DNA from: LD21 sp964639725
GTDB taxonomy: Bacteria; Bacteroidota; Bacteroidia; Bacteroidales; VadinHA17
Direction: 5' to 3'
Length of the DNA stretch: 64,000 nucleotides
Assembly (NCBI GenBank): GCA_964639725.1
Contig: CAZXFB010000021.1
Coordinates: forward strand, 14,245 to 78,244
Positions within the stretch are counted from its first letter, which is position 1. Every line of letters starts with the position of its first letter. Of the stretch, positions 45,810 through 54,424 are shown piece after piece. A program made the position numbers and the translations under genes. The notes under the pieces are model-generated. The model was not told the origin of the DNA. It made no database searches and was given only the letters and a program-made list of their open reading frames with translations.

Positions 45810-47819
45810 TTGTTACATAAGGAGATACCATTTCTTCGTATTGGCCTGCCACTCTGTGCCGGAATAATAACAGGCCTTTATTTAAAACCGGATATTCTTT
45901 TTCTGGTTATTGTAATTCTTTTGCTGGTTTGCGGATTATCATTCAGTTTGACCTTCAACAGATACCAGACTGACATGATATATGGTCTGACATTTTCTCT
46001 GGCTATTTACATATGCGGGATTTTATTATATACCAACGAAAAAAACAGACTTTTAAACCTGAATCCGGTCCCTGCACAATTCTTCTGTACAGTATCAGAT
46101 TATCCAGAAGAAAGAGAGAACAGCTATAAACTTGAGATTGAACTTGAACAGATGAGAGCTAATAATCATCTGACCGAAACACATGGATCAATGATACTTT
46201 ATGTTAAAAAGGATTCTCTCCTCTCCTCTTTAATCCCTGGAGATAAACTTATAATAAAATGTATACCACAGGAAATTAAGAACAGGGGCAATCCGGACGA
46301 GTTTGATTACAGGTTTTTTTTGGAAACAAGGGGTATCCGGCATTTTGCTTTTATACAAAGCACTGATATCATAAGAAGAGAGGAACCTGTTCGCCGGAAA
46401 CTTATCCACAAGGCTTTAATAGTAAGGCAAAAGATCATAAATATGTATCAGGAGAGAGGTATTACAGGTGATCGGTTAGCCCTAGTTGCAGCAATTACTG
46501 TTGGTCAAAAGAATATGCTTGATCCTGAGAAAAAACAGTATTTCATTAAAGCCGGAGTAATGCACATAATGGCAGTATCGGGGCTTCATGCAGTAATACT
46601 TAGTTTTTTTATTTTCAAAATGTTGTTTTTCCTGAGAGGAAAACTTAATCTTATCAGAGTATCAGTCACACTGCTTCTCCTCTGGTCATTTGCTTTTATA
46701 ACAGGATTAACTCCCTCAGTGCTAAGGGCAACACTCATGTTTTCATTTCTCCAGGCAGGTATGCTTATGAAAAGGCCAGTAAACAGCATTAACTCTGTTC
46801 TGGCATCAGCCTTCATCCTTATTCTAATAAGACCATCAGTCATATTCGATGCAGGATTCCTGCTATCTTATTCAGCAGTTATTTTCATTATCAGTTTCTA
46901 CCAGGATCTTTATTTAAAACTTCAGTTTAAATACTGGCTTCCGGACAAAATATGGCAAATTGCAGCTGTTACTTTAGTTGCACAGGCAGGTACTCTATCT
47001 CTGACAATAATGCTATTTAACCGGTTTCCTACCTGGTTTATTCTTTCAAATACTCTTATAATTCCTGTCTCGTCATTACTGATAATAATTGGTTGTCTGG
47101 TTCCTCTTACTTTCCCGATAGTTTTTATATCACAATTTTTAGCTTCAATACTTGGTCTCCTGACAGAATTCACTGAAACAATTACTCAGAAGGCTGCATC
47201 CCTGCCATGGTCAACAATTGAAAACATTGGGATAACAAGTTTGGAATCAATTCTTTTAACAGCTTCTATCTACCTGTTAGGTCTGTATTTTCTAAGAAAA
47301 CAATCACTTCCGGCTATAATTCCTCTTATAGTTATACTTTTCTTTATTATTGCGGGCACATTTAAGAATATTTCGAACAGGACCACCAATGAACTTATTG
47401 TTTATAACACTGTTGGCTCAACGACAATTGGTATCAGATCAGGAAATACGGTTGATATTTTCTCAGATACAAATATTATAAAACCTGAAGTAAAAAGGCA
47501 TTGTGCCACTCAAGGACTCAAAATAAGAATCCATGATCCTGTAACCAGGATACGACATATAAAGACTGGTGATACAAATATTTTAATATGCGATTCGCTG
47601 AATAACAATATAATAAATAAAACTAAACCTGATATTGTAATCCTTGCCGGACTTCATCCTGAAGTTGACCGGGGGATAATTACAGGAGGACCAATTAAAA
47701 AAGTTATAATAAGTTCAGATGTTTCAACCGGATTCTATTTACCGCAGGATCTCGCATCTGCTAAGATGGATACAATCCATTTTGTAAGAAAATCAGGTGC
47801 TTATGTCACAAGATTATGA
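45810..47819 (+). CDS. ComEC/Rec2-family membrane channel protein
   Basis: A polytopic protein of 669 residues related to the DNA uptake channel ComEC. After two or three N-terminal helices comes an OB-like soluble domain (~100-190, with NRGNPDEFDYRFFLETRGI), then the competence domain with about eight helices, including MHIMAVSGLHAVILSFFIF and GLTPSVLRATLMFSFLQAG. The C-terminal ~130 residues look like a shrunken beta-lactamase-like domain without a HxHxDH metal motif. The start is a TTG; no ATG or GTG fits better near the first helix. Follows def by 42 bases. Confidence 0.88.
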   Translation: MLHKEIPFLRIGLPLCAGIITGLYLKPDILFLVIVILLLVCGLSFSLTFNRYQTDMIYGLTFSLAIYICGILLYTNEKNRLLNLNPVPAQFFCTVSDYPEERENSYKLEIELEQMRANNHLTETHGSMILYVKKDSLLSSLIPGDKLIIKCIPQEIKNRGNPDEFDYRFFLETRGIRHFAFIQSTDIIRREEPVRRKLIHKALIVRQKIINMYQERGITGDRLALVAAITVGQKNMLDPEKKQYFIKAGVMHIMAVSGLHAVILSFFIFKMLFFLRGKLNLIRVSVTLLLLWSFAFITGLTPSVLRATLMFSFLQAGMLMKRPVNSINSVLASAFILILIRPSVIFDAGFLLSYSAVIFIISFYQDLYLKLQFKYWLPDKIWQIAAVTLVAQAGTLSLTIMLFNRFPTWFILSNTLIIPVSSLLIIIGCLVPLTFPIVFISQFLASILGLLTEFTETITQKAASLPWSTIENIGITSLESILLTASIYLLGLYFLRKQSLPAIIPLIVILFFIIAGTFKNISNRTTNELIVYNTVGSTTIGIRSGNTVDIFSDTNIIKPEVKRHCATQGLKIRIHDPVTRIRHIKTGDTNILICDSLNNNIINKTKPDIVILAGLHPEVDRGIITGGPIKKVIISSDVSTGFYLPQDLASAKMDTIHFVRKSGAYVTRL

Positions 47820-47902
47820 ATTCATAATAAATAAATCTTTGAAAAAGCTTGAGTATTACGCTATTTATGTCTTATTTTGTCGTGTTTTTTTAATTAGTTT
47901 TT

Positions 47903-49243
47903 ATGAGAATAATAATAGCAGGCGCCGGTGAAGTGGGGACACATCTTGCAAAGATGTTATCAAATGAAAATCATGAAATTATTCTCATCGATTCTGAAGA
48001 TTCAAGGTTAAAACCTATAGATTCTTCTCTCGATGTACTAACCTATCATGGATCTTCAACTAATGTTAAGATCCTGCAGGATGCCCTGAGAAAAAAGACA
48101 GATCTTTTCATTGCTGTTACACACTCTGAAGATACAAATATCACTTCAGCGATTTTAGCTAAAAGATTTGGGGCATTAAAGACAATTGCCCGAATTGACA
48201 ATATTGATTACCTTGAGGTATCAACTTATGAGTTTTTCAAATCGCTGGGTATCGATTCACTTATTTATCCGGAACTGATTGCTGCACGTGAGGTTCTAGG
48301 CCTTTTGCATGAGACGGGTACAAGTGAGTTCATGGAGTTTTCTGGTGGCAAGCTTTCAATGTTTGTCCAGAAACTTGATGAAAAGGCACCTATCCTTAAT
48401 AAAAGTCTTGAAGAGATATCTATTAGTCACAGGACTGACAAATACAGAGCTGTAGCGATTAAAAGGAATGATAAAACCATCATTCCAAGAGGAAATGAGC
48501 AATTTCAGATCGGCGATCTTGTTTTTGTGGTCTCTACCCGGGAGGGTATTGATGAGATGATGACTACTTCAGGAAAAGAGAGCTTTGAAGCAAAGAATAT
48601 TATGATCCTTGGCGGAAGCAGGATAGGGAAACATGTAGCTCTCTATTTGCAGAAGAACTGCGAAGTAAAACTTATTGATTTAAGTATTGAGAAATGTGAA
48701 CAGCTTGCCGAAATCCTGGAGAAGACACTCGTAATAAACGGCGACGGCAGGAATGTTGATCTCCTTGAAAAAGAAGGAATTAAACAGATGGATGCTTTTA
48801 TTGCAGTTACCGGAAATTCCGAAACAAATATACTGTCATGTCTTCTCGCGAAAAAAATGGGAGTAAAAAGAACTATTGCAGAAGTTGAGAACATGGAATA
48901 CATAAACCTTGCTGAAAACACTGGAATTGATACTATAATAAATAAGAAAATAAGTGCTGCAAGCAGAATATTCAGGCATACTGCAAATCCAAATGTTACT
49001 CAGGTGAAATATATGACGGGGACTGAAGCAGAAGTACTGGAATTTAATGTTCCGGTTAATGCAAAAATAACAAGGGGAACACTTCGGGGAATTGATTTTC
49101 CACGAGATGCAATTGTTGGAGGAGGTACAAGGGATGGAGTGCCGTTTATTGCAACAGGAGACACAATAATTAAAGCAAATGACAAAGTTGTTGTATTCAC
49201 TTTGCCTTCAGCATACGAAGCGTTGTCGAAATTTTTCATCTGA
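47903..49243 (+). CDS. trkA: Trk potassium transport regulatory subunit TrkA
   Basis: Cytosolic NAD(H)-binding ring protein that gates TrkH. Two RCK units in 446 residues: Rossmann motifs IIIAGAGEVGTHLAKML at the start and IMILGGSRIGKHVALYL near residue 235, each followed by a TrkA_C domain. The stop is six bases before trkH, so the two subunits are made together. Confidence 0.96.
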   Translation: MRIIIAGAGEVGTHLAKMLSNENHEIILIDSEDSRLKPIDSSLDVLTYHGSSTNVKILQDALRKKTDLFIAVTHSEDTNITSAILAKRFGALKTIARIDNIDYLEVSTYEFFKSLGIDSLIYPELIAAREVLGLLHETGTSEFMEFSGGKLSMFVQKLDEKAPILNKSLEEISISHRTDKYRAVAIKRNDKTIIPRGNEQFQIGDLVFVVSTREGIDEMMTTSGKESFEAKNIMILGGSRIGKHVALYLQKNCEVKLIDLSIEKCEQLAEILEKTLVINGDGRNVDLLEKEGIKQMDAFIAVTGNSETNILSCLLAKKMGVKRTIAEVENMEYINLAENTGIDTIINKKISAASRIFRHTANPNVTQVKYMTGTEAEVLEFNVPVNAKITRGTLRGIDFPRDAIVGGGTRDGVPFIATGDTIIKANDKVVVFTLPSAYEALSKFFI

Positions 49244-49249
49244 TCACTC

Positions 49250-50698
49250 ATGATCAACTTCAGAATTATTGCAAGGGTCTTCAGTCTCATACTCATTCTT
49301 GAAGGTTTTTTTATGCTCATTTCTGCAGCAGTGTCACTTCTTTATAAGGAAGCAGCTGCATCTTCTTTGTTATATTCAGCTCTAATAACTCTTGTAACTG
49401 GTAGCATTGTTTTTACTCCATTACGTAATGAAGAGAAGATGTATGGTAACAGGGAGGGTTATATTATCATGACAGGTATATGGCTTATTTTAAGTCTGTT
49501 TGGAACTTTACCATTTTTAATCAGTGGGTCAGTAAGTAGTTTTTCCGACGCATTTTTTGAATCTATGTCCGGATTCACCACCACCGGTGCAACCATATTA
49601 ACTGACCTTGAATCAATTCCGCGTGGAATACTTTTCTGGAGAAGCCTTACGCAGTGGCTTGGGGGAATAGGCATAATATTTATCTCCCTTTCTATTTTAC
49701 CTGTTGTGAGAACAATCAATGTTCATATCCCGGTTACTGATTTTTCAGGTCAGACAACAGATAAGATTCATCCAAGAATAAAAGAAGCAGCAAAGCGCTT
49801 GATCACGATCTATGCAATTTTGACTTTTACTGAGGTTATTTTACTGTTACTAGGCGGAGTACCTGCTTTTGACGCAGTTTGTCATTCTTTCTCAACTTTG
49901 TCAACTGGTGGATTTTCGACACATAATGATGGGATATCGGTTATTTCCTCACCATATATTAAAGTGGTTTTAACTTTATTCATGTTTATTGCCGGAACAA
50001 ACCTTACTATTTATTATTATGTATTCAAACGTAATTTCAAAAAATTAATTGAGAATAATGAGTTGATATTTTATTTCTTCACCTGTTTATTCTTCATTAT
50101 AGTTATGACATCCATTCTTTATTCAACACAAGGTAATTCATTTGGAAAAACACTTCTCAATGGTTCTTTTCAGGTGGTATCTGTCATAACTACTACCGGA
50201 TTCTATACCGAGAATTATATTCTTTGGGGCAATCTTCCGGTAATTATTCTTTTCTTTCTGATGTTTACAGGTGGAACATCAGGCTCAGCAAGTGGCAGCA
50301 TAAAAATAGTCAGGCTTCTTATTGTAACAAAAAATTACCGTCAGGAGTTGAAACGGATGATTCACCCTGACGCGTTCCTTCCTGTTCGCCTTGATCATAA
50401 AATAGTGCCTCATAATACAGTTTACAATCTGTTATTATTCATCGCTATTTATTTTTTGATATTCTGCGCAAGCTCCTTTTTAGTCTCATTTATGGGTTAT
50501 GATATTATTACATCCTTTAGTACTTCTGCATCAATGCTGGGAAATATAGGACCCGGATTAGGATCATTTGGTCCTTTCACAAACTATTCAGAAATACCTG
50601 TGGCCGGCAAATGGCTATTTTCAATACTGATGCTACTCGGTCGGCTTGAATTAATTACTGTTATAATACTCTTTACCAGGAATTTTTACAGAAGCTGA
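49250..50698 (+). CDS. trkH: Trk potassium uptake channel TrkH
   Basis: Inner-membrane K+ translocating subunit, 482 residues with four helix-pore-helix repeats. The selectivity-filter segments are readable as TTTGATIL, STGGFSTH, TTTGFYTEN and GNIGPGLG, with the conserved glycine in each. Directly follows trkA; ends six bases before the convergent sua5 gene. Confidence 0.96.
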   Translation: MINFRIIARVFSLILILEGFFMLISAAVSLLYKEAAASSLLYSALITLVTGSIVFTPLRNEEKMYGNREGYIIMTGIWLILSLFGTLPFLISGSVSSFSDAFFESMSGFTTTGATILTDLESIPRGILFWRSLTQWLGGIGIIFISLSILPVVRTINVHIPVTDFSGQTTDKIHPRIKEAAKRLITIYAILTFTEVILLLLGGVPAFDAVCHSFSTLSTGGFSTHNDGISVISSPYIKVVLTLFMFIAGTNLTIYYYVFKRNFKKLIENNELIFYFFTCLFFIIVMTSILYSTQGNSFGKTLLNGSFQVVSVITTTGFYTENYILWGNLPVIILFFLMFTGGTSGSASGSIKIVRLLIVTKNYRQELKRMIHPDAFLPVRLDHKIVPHNTVYNLLLFIAIYFLIFCASSFLVSFMGYDIITSFSTSASMLGNIGPGLGSFGPFTNYSEIPVAGKWLFSILMLLGRLELITVIILFTRNFYRS

Positions 50699-50704
50699 CC
50701 AGAA

Positions 50705-51319
50705 TCAGACTTCCAGGATTCCAAGTCCCTGCCTTATAATCTGAATATCCTCACCTGTACAATCTACAATTGTTGATGCTTCGTTTTTACCAAAACCGCC
50801 GTTAATTACAATATCGGCAAATTCACGGTACTTTTCATAAATAAGTTCAGGATCTGTAGTATACTCTATAACTTCATCCTGATCATGGATAGAGGTGGTA
50901 ATGATAGGACGCCCAAGTTCACGAACCAATTCAAGTATGATCTGGCTGTCAGGAATTCTTATTCCGACAGTCTTCTTTTTGTTTTTGAATAATTTCGGAA
51001 TCTGGTTATTTGCCTGAACAATAAAGGTAAAAGGACCGGGAAGGTTCCTCTTCAGGAGCTTAAAAATTGTATTATCCCGTATAACAGTATATTCAGAAAG
51101 CTGACTCATATCATGAAATATGAGTGACAGATCAGGATTATTTGGATTTAACCCTTTAAACTGTGCAATTTTTTCGATTGTTTTATTTGCTTTTATATCA
51201 CACCCCATCGCATATACCGTATCAGTGGGATAAATAATTATTCCACCAGCCTCCAGAACATCAATAACATGTCTGATATGCTTAGTATTAGGATTTTCCG
51301 GATATAAACGAAGAAGCAT
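50705..51319 (-). CDS. L-threonylcarbamoyladenylate synthase (Sua5/YciO/YrdC family)
   Basis: Forms threonylcarbamoyl-AMP for the t6A37 modification of tRNA. The YrdC core is visible: GGIIIYPTDTVYAMGCDIKANK, KGLNPNNPDLSLIF, LPGPFTFIVQA, VGIRIPDSQI and a TSIHDQDEVIEY segment. The ATG at 51319 (204 residues) directly precedes the normal N-terminus MLLRLYPENPNTKHI; the frame stays open for 47 more codons upstream but that part reaches into the SRP RNA transcript and does not look like protein. The YciO branch is an alternative. Confidence 0.9.
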   Translation of the reverse strand: MLLRLYPENPNTKHIRHVIDVLEAGGIIIYPTDTVYAMGCDIKANKTIEKIAQFKGLNPNNPDLSLIFHDMSQLSEYTVIRDNTIFKLLKRNLPGPFTFIVQANNQIPKLFKNKKKTVGIRIPDSQIILELVRELGRPIITTSIHDQDEVIEYTTDPELIYEKYREFADIVINGGFGKNEASTIVDCTGEDIQIIRQGLGILEV

Positions 51320-51462
51320 TCTTTGAAAAATTTTCACAAAGATATGGAAAAGGGACCAGAGTTTTAAGTACGCGAAGTATTTAGAGTCAAAGGCATTCAG
51401 AAGAGTCAGAACACTGGTTATAAGAACATTTGTCCATTTAGTTTCCCGGAGTAAAGACAATA

Positions 51463-51568
51463 AAAAAAGGGTAAGCTACTTATATCGCACCGCTACAACT
51501 GCCTACCCTTGCTATCTTCCGATCCTGGGGGAGTTCAGCAGGAGCTGGTCGTATAAGACTTACCCCGT
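51463..51568 (-). ncRNA. ffs: Signal recognition particle RNA, small bacterial type
   Basis: Scaffold RNA of the SRP that binds Ffh. On the minus strand the conserved apical domain reads CCCAGGATCGGAAGATAGCAAGGGTAG, here split as CCCAGGATCGGAAG and ATAGCAAGGGTAG, matching the AGGUCCGGAAGG-AGC-A core with the GGAA tetraloop. The ends pair as GGGTAAG / CTTACCC and CTTATA / TATAAG to form one long hairpin, and seven T follow as terminator. An exact -33/-7 promoter lies just upstream. The sua5-like gene lies downstream on the same strand. Confidence 0.85.
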
Positions 51569-51569
51569 G

Positions 51570-51600
51570 CAAAAATACATTAATTCCATGAGGAGTCAAA
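51570..51600 (-). promoter_or_regulatory. Bacteroidota-type promoter of the SRP RNA
   Basis: On the minus strand TTTG (51600-51597), 19 bases, TATTTTTG (51577-51570): a perfect consensus match placing the RNA start a few bases before GGGGTAAG. Confidence 0.8.
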
Positions 51601-51694
51601 ATAATAAATCCAATTTAACAGGAACACTCATCTCTGTTTTTACATTATATTTGTTAAACAAATTATTATTTATCAGGATCAAATACTTAATAGA

Positions 51695-52228
51695 ATGGAA
51701 CAAAATGTCAATGTATGGAGAGCAAACCTAACGAATGGTCTTATTTTAGGACTTATTGGAATTGTTTATTCACTGGTTTTCTATTTTCTTGACCTTACGT
51801 TTAATAAAGTTCAGGGATATGTCTTTATAGTATTGCAGGTTATTATTGTATTTTACTTTATTAAGTCGTATCGTGACAGTTTCATGCATGGTAATATCAC
51901 TTACGGCCAGGCACTTGGTGCAGGTGTTGTGATCTTCCTGTACTATTCAGTTATCATGGCAGTATTCACATATATCCTTTATGCGGTTATTGATACAGGC
52001 TTGGTCAGTAAACAACTTGCATTTACTGAGGAGATGATGATGAAAAAAGGAGTACCCCAGGCACAGATAGATGCAGGTATGGCAATACAGGTAAAGATAA
52101 TGAAACCTGCAATTATGGCTCCTATCAGTATTATGGGAAGCATGTTATGGGGAGTTTTAATATCCCTTGTTATTGGAATCTTTGTACGCAAAGAAGGAAA
52201 TCCTCTTATAGATGCACCTTCAAACTAA
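51695..52228 (+). CDS. DUF4199 membrane protein
   Basis: A 177-residue inner-membrane protein with four hydrophobic helices: LILGLIGIVYSLVFYFLDL, a second helix (VFIVLQVIIVFYFIKSY), GVVIFLYYSVIMAVFTYILYA and the last one before a basic end (IGIFVRKEG). This is the DUF4199 pattern, found mostly in Bacteroidota. The GT2 gene follows 16 bases later, the usual neighbour of this family, so it may assist that transferase. Molecular role unknown. Confidence 0.85.
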   Translation: MEQNVNVWRANLTNGLILGLIGIVYSLVFYFLDLTFNKVQGYVFIVLQVIIVFYFIKSYRDSFMHGNITYGQALGAGVVIFLYYSVIMAVFTYILYAVIDTGLVSKQLAFTEEMMMKKGVPQAQIDAGMAIQVKIMKPAIMAPISIMGSMLWGVLISLVIGIFVRKEGNPLIDAPSN

Positions 52229-52244
52229 TAATTTATCCTGTGCT

Positions 52245-53198
52245 ATGGATCTTTCGGTTGTTATTCCTGTATATAATGAAGATGAATCCCTTCAGGAACT
52301 ATCTGAATGGATTGAAAGGGTTTGTACTTCAAATAAGATATCTTTTGAAATAATATTTATTGATGACGGAAGCCATGATTCATCGTGGGAAAAAATTGCA
52401 GGACTTTCACTGGAAAAGAGATTTATTAAAGGTATAAGATTCAGAAGGAACTACGGAAAAGCCGCAGCATTACATACTGGTTTTTCTGAATCCGCTGGAG
52501 ATGTTGTAATAACTATGGATTCAGATCTTCAGGATTCTCCAGATGAAATCCCTGAACTTGTAAGGATGATCAGGGAGGATGGTTATGACCTCGTATCAGG
52601 ATGGAAAAAGAAACGCTATGATCCTTTTATAAAACGCTTTACCAGCAGATTCTACAATGGTACAGCACGTATATCATCAGGGATTAAGCTTCATGATTTT
52701 AACTGTGGTTTAAAAGCGTACAGCAATGAAGTTGTGAAGAGTATCGAAGTGTTTGGAGAGATGCACCGATACATCCCAATGCTTGCAAAAGAAGCAGGAT
52801 TCAGAAAGATTGGAGAGAAAGTAGTTGAGCACCGGGCCAGAAAATATGGTGTGACCAAGTATGGTCTTGACAGATTCGTTAAAGGTTATCTTGATCTTTT
52901 AACAATCGGTTTCATTACACGTTTTGGAAAAAATCCCATGCACCTTTTCGGGTCACTGGGTACTCTTATGTTTATCATTGGATTTATTATGGCCTCATAT
53001 CTTGGTATCAGGAAACTGGTTCTCATGCACCAGCACATGAGAGTTCCTCTTGTGACCGAGAGTCCTTTTTTCTTTATTTCATTAACTGTGATGGTAATAG
53101 GATCAATTCTCTTCCTGACAGGATTCCTGGGTGAACTTGTAAACAGGACATCCTCAGAAAGGAACTGTTATCTGATAAAGGAGAAAGTCAACGTTTGA
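52245..53198 (+). CDS. GT2 polyprenyl-phosphate glycosyltransferase (DPM1-like)
   Basis: A 317-residue enzyme that loads a sugar onto a polyprenyl phosphate. Motifs: MDLSVVIPVYNEDESLQELS, FIDDGSHDSSWEKI, VITMDSDLQDSPDEIPEL (metal-binding DxD), and FNCGLKAYSNEVVKSIEVFGE; two C-terminal helices follow. I chose the ATG directly before DLSVVIPVYNE; an in-frame ATG 11 codons upstream overlaps the DUF4199 gene. Ends with an 11-base overlap with the convergent GT4 gene. Confidence 0.92.
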   Translation: MDLSVVIPVYNEDESLQELSEWIERVCTSNKISFEIIFIDDGSHDSSWEKIAGLSLEKRFIKGIRFRRNYGKAAALHTGFSESAGDVVITMDSDLQDSPDEIPELVRMIREDGYDLVSGWKKKRYDPFIKRFTSRFYNGTARISSGIKLHDFNCGLKAYSNEVVKSIEVFGEMHRYIPMLAKEAGFRKIGEKVVEHRARKYGVTKYGLDRFVKGYLDLLTIGFITRFGKNPMHLFGSLGTLMFIIGFIMASYLGIRKLVLMHQHMRVPLVTESPFFFISLTVMVIGSILFLTGFLGELVNRTSSERNCYLIKEKVNV

Positions 53199-54327
53199 TA
53201 CACCTTAAATACACCTCATTTATTGCTGAAGTCATCTTTTCCCACGAGAATTTTTCCTTCTCCTGCTTTACACCTTCAGTAATCTGGGCACAACGGTTAT
53301 TATCAAAATAATCTGATATGGCTGTTGCAATATCATAAGAATCAGGTTTTACAACATAACCACATTTCCCGTCCGGTACAATTTCTTTTAATCCTCCAAC
53401 GTCTGTTACCAGCATTGGAATCTCAAAATGATAAGCTATCTGAGTAACTCCGCTCTGAGTAGCTGACCTGTATGGCTGAACTACCAGGTCAGCAATGCTG
53501 AAAAATAAAGGAACTTCGTCATCCTTAATGAAATGATCATAAAAAATCACATCGTCACCGAGGTTGTTCTTTTTAATAATCTCCCTGTAAGGTGTTTCAT
53601 CCTCATAAAATTCACCGGCTATAACAAGTTTCAACATCTTATTCTTCAATCGGATATCAGAAAAGGCCTCAAGCAGAAGATCCAGTCCTTTGTAGGCACG
53701 GATGAATCCAAAAAAAAGAAGATAGTGATAATCGGGACTAAGGTGAAGAATTTTCAAAGCATCTTTCTTTTCCACTTTTGCACCATAGTTATCGAATAAC
53801 GGATGTGGACTTAGTATTACAGGAATATCCTGCCTGAAAGAATGAAGATCATCAGATACTGTATGTGACATCACAATTGCTCCGTCAATACCTTTAACAA
53901 AGAATTTAGTCAGACACTGGTCTCCTAGCCGTTTTTCATGAGGTATCACATTGTCGAAAATACATATAACAACAGTATGCTTATTTGACTTTACTATCCG
54001 GGCAATTGTTCCAAAACATGGTCCCATAAATGGAAGCCAGTACCTTATCAGGAGAATATCTGGTTTCTGTTTCCTGACTCTCAGACCTGTTAAGAGCCAG
54101 GAAACAGGATTTATTGAATTCAGTTTTCGTGTAATCTTAATGCCTGCAGGAGAAGGAGCATCGGTATATTGTGTTTTACCAGGGAACATTATTCCTGGAT
54201 ACTGCATTGTGAATGTCAGTAATTCAACATTATGTCCCTCTGTAATAAACTGCCTGGCAAGACGGTTATTGAAAGAAGCGATTCCACCTCTGTAGGGATA
54301 AGCAGGCCCAAGGGAAATAATATTCAT
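53188..54327 (-). CDS. GT4-family glycosyltransferase
   Basis: A cytosolic GT-B fold transferase of 379 residues. N-terminal SLGPAYPYRGGIASFNNRLAR holds the Gly-rich acceptor-domain loop; the C-terminal domain shows LLFFGFIRAYKGLDLLLEAF, ADLVVQPYRSATQSGVTQIA and VTDVGGLKEIV, the donor-binding E-x7-E type region being degenerate (Q instead of the first Glu). Probably builds a surface polysaccharide or glycolipid. Convergent with the GT2 gene. Confidence 0.88.
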   Translation of the reverse strand: MNIISLGPAYPYRGGIASFNNRLARQFITEGHNVELLTFTMQYPGIMFPGKTQYTDAPSPAGIKITRKLNSINPVSWLLTGLRVRKQKPDILLIRYWLPFMGPCFGTIARIVKSNKHTVVICIFDNVIPHEKRLGDQCLTKFFVKGIDGAIVMSHTVSDDLHSFRQDIPVILSPHPLFDNYGAKVEKKDALKILHLSPDYHYLLFFGFIRAYKGLDLLLEAFSDIRLKNKMLKLVIAGEFYEDETPYREIIKKNNLGDDVIFYDHFIKDDEVPLFFSIADLVVQPYRSATQSGVTQIAYHFEIPMLVTDVGGLKEIVPDGKCGYVVKPDSYDIATAISDYFDNNRCAQITEGVKQEKEKFSWEKMTSAINEVYLRCIKR

Positions 54328-54424
54328 AATGCTGATCGATATTCTGTAAAATTATAAAAACATGTTACAATAACATACAAAGAATTATGTCAGTCAGGAA
54401 TTTGTTGAACATATGCATTACTGG

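Noticed and set aside
51320..51460. 47-codon upstream extension of the threonylcarbamoyladenylate synthase
   Set aside because: The family start is at the ATG at 51319, and the extension runs up to the SRP RNA gene without protein-like features.
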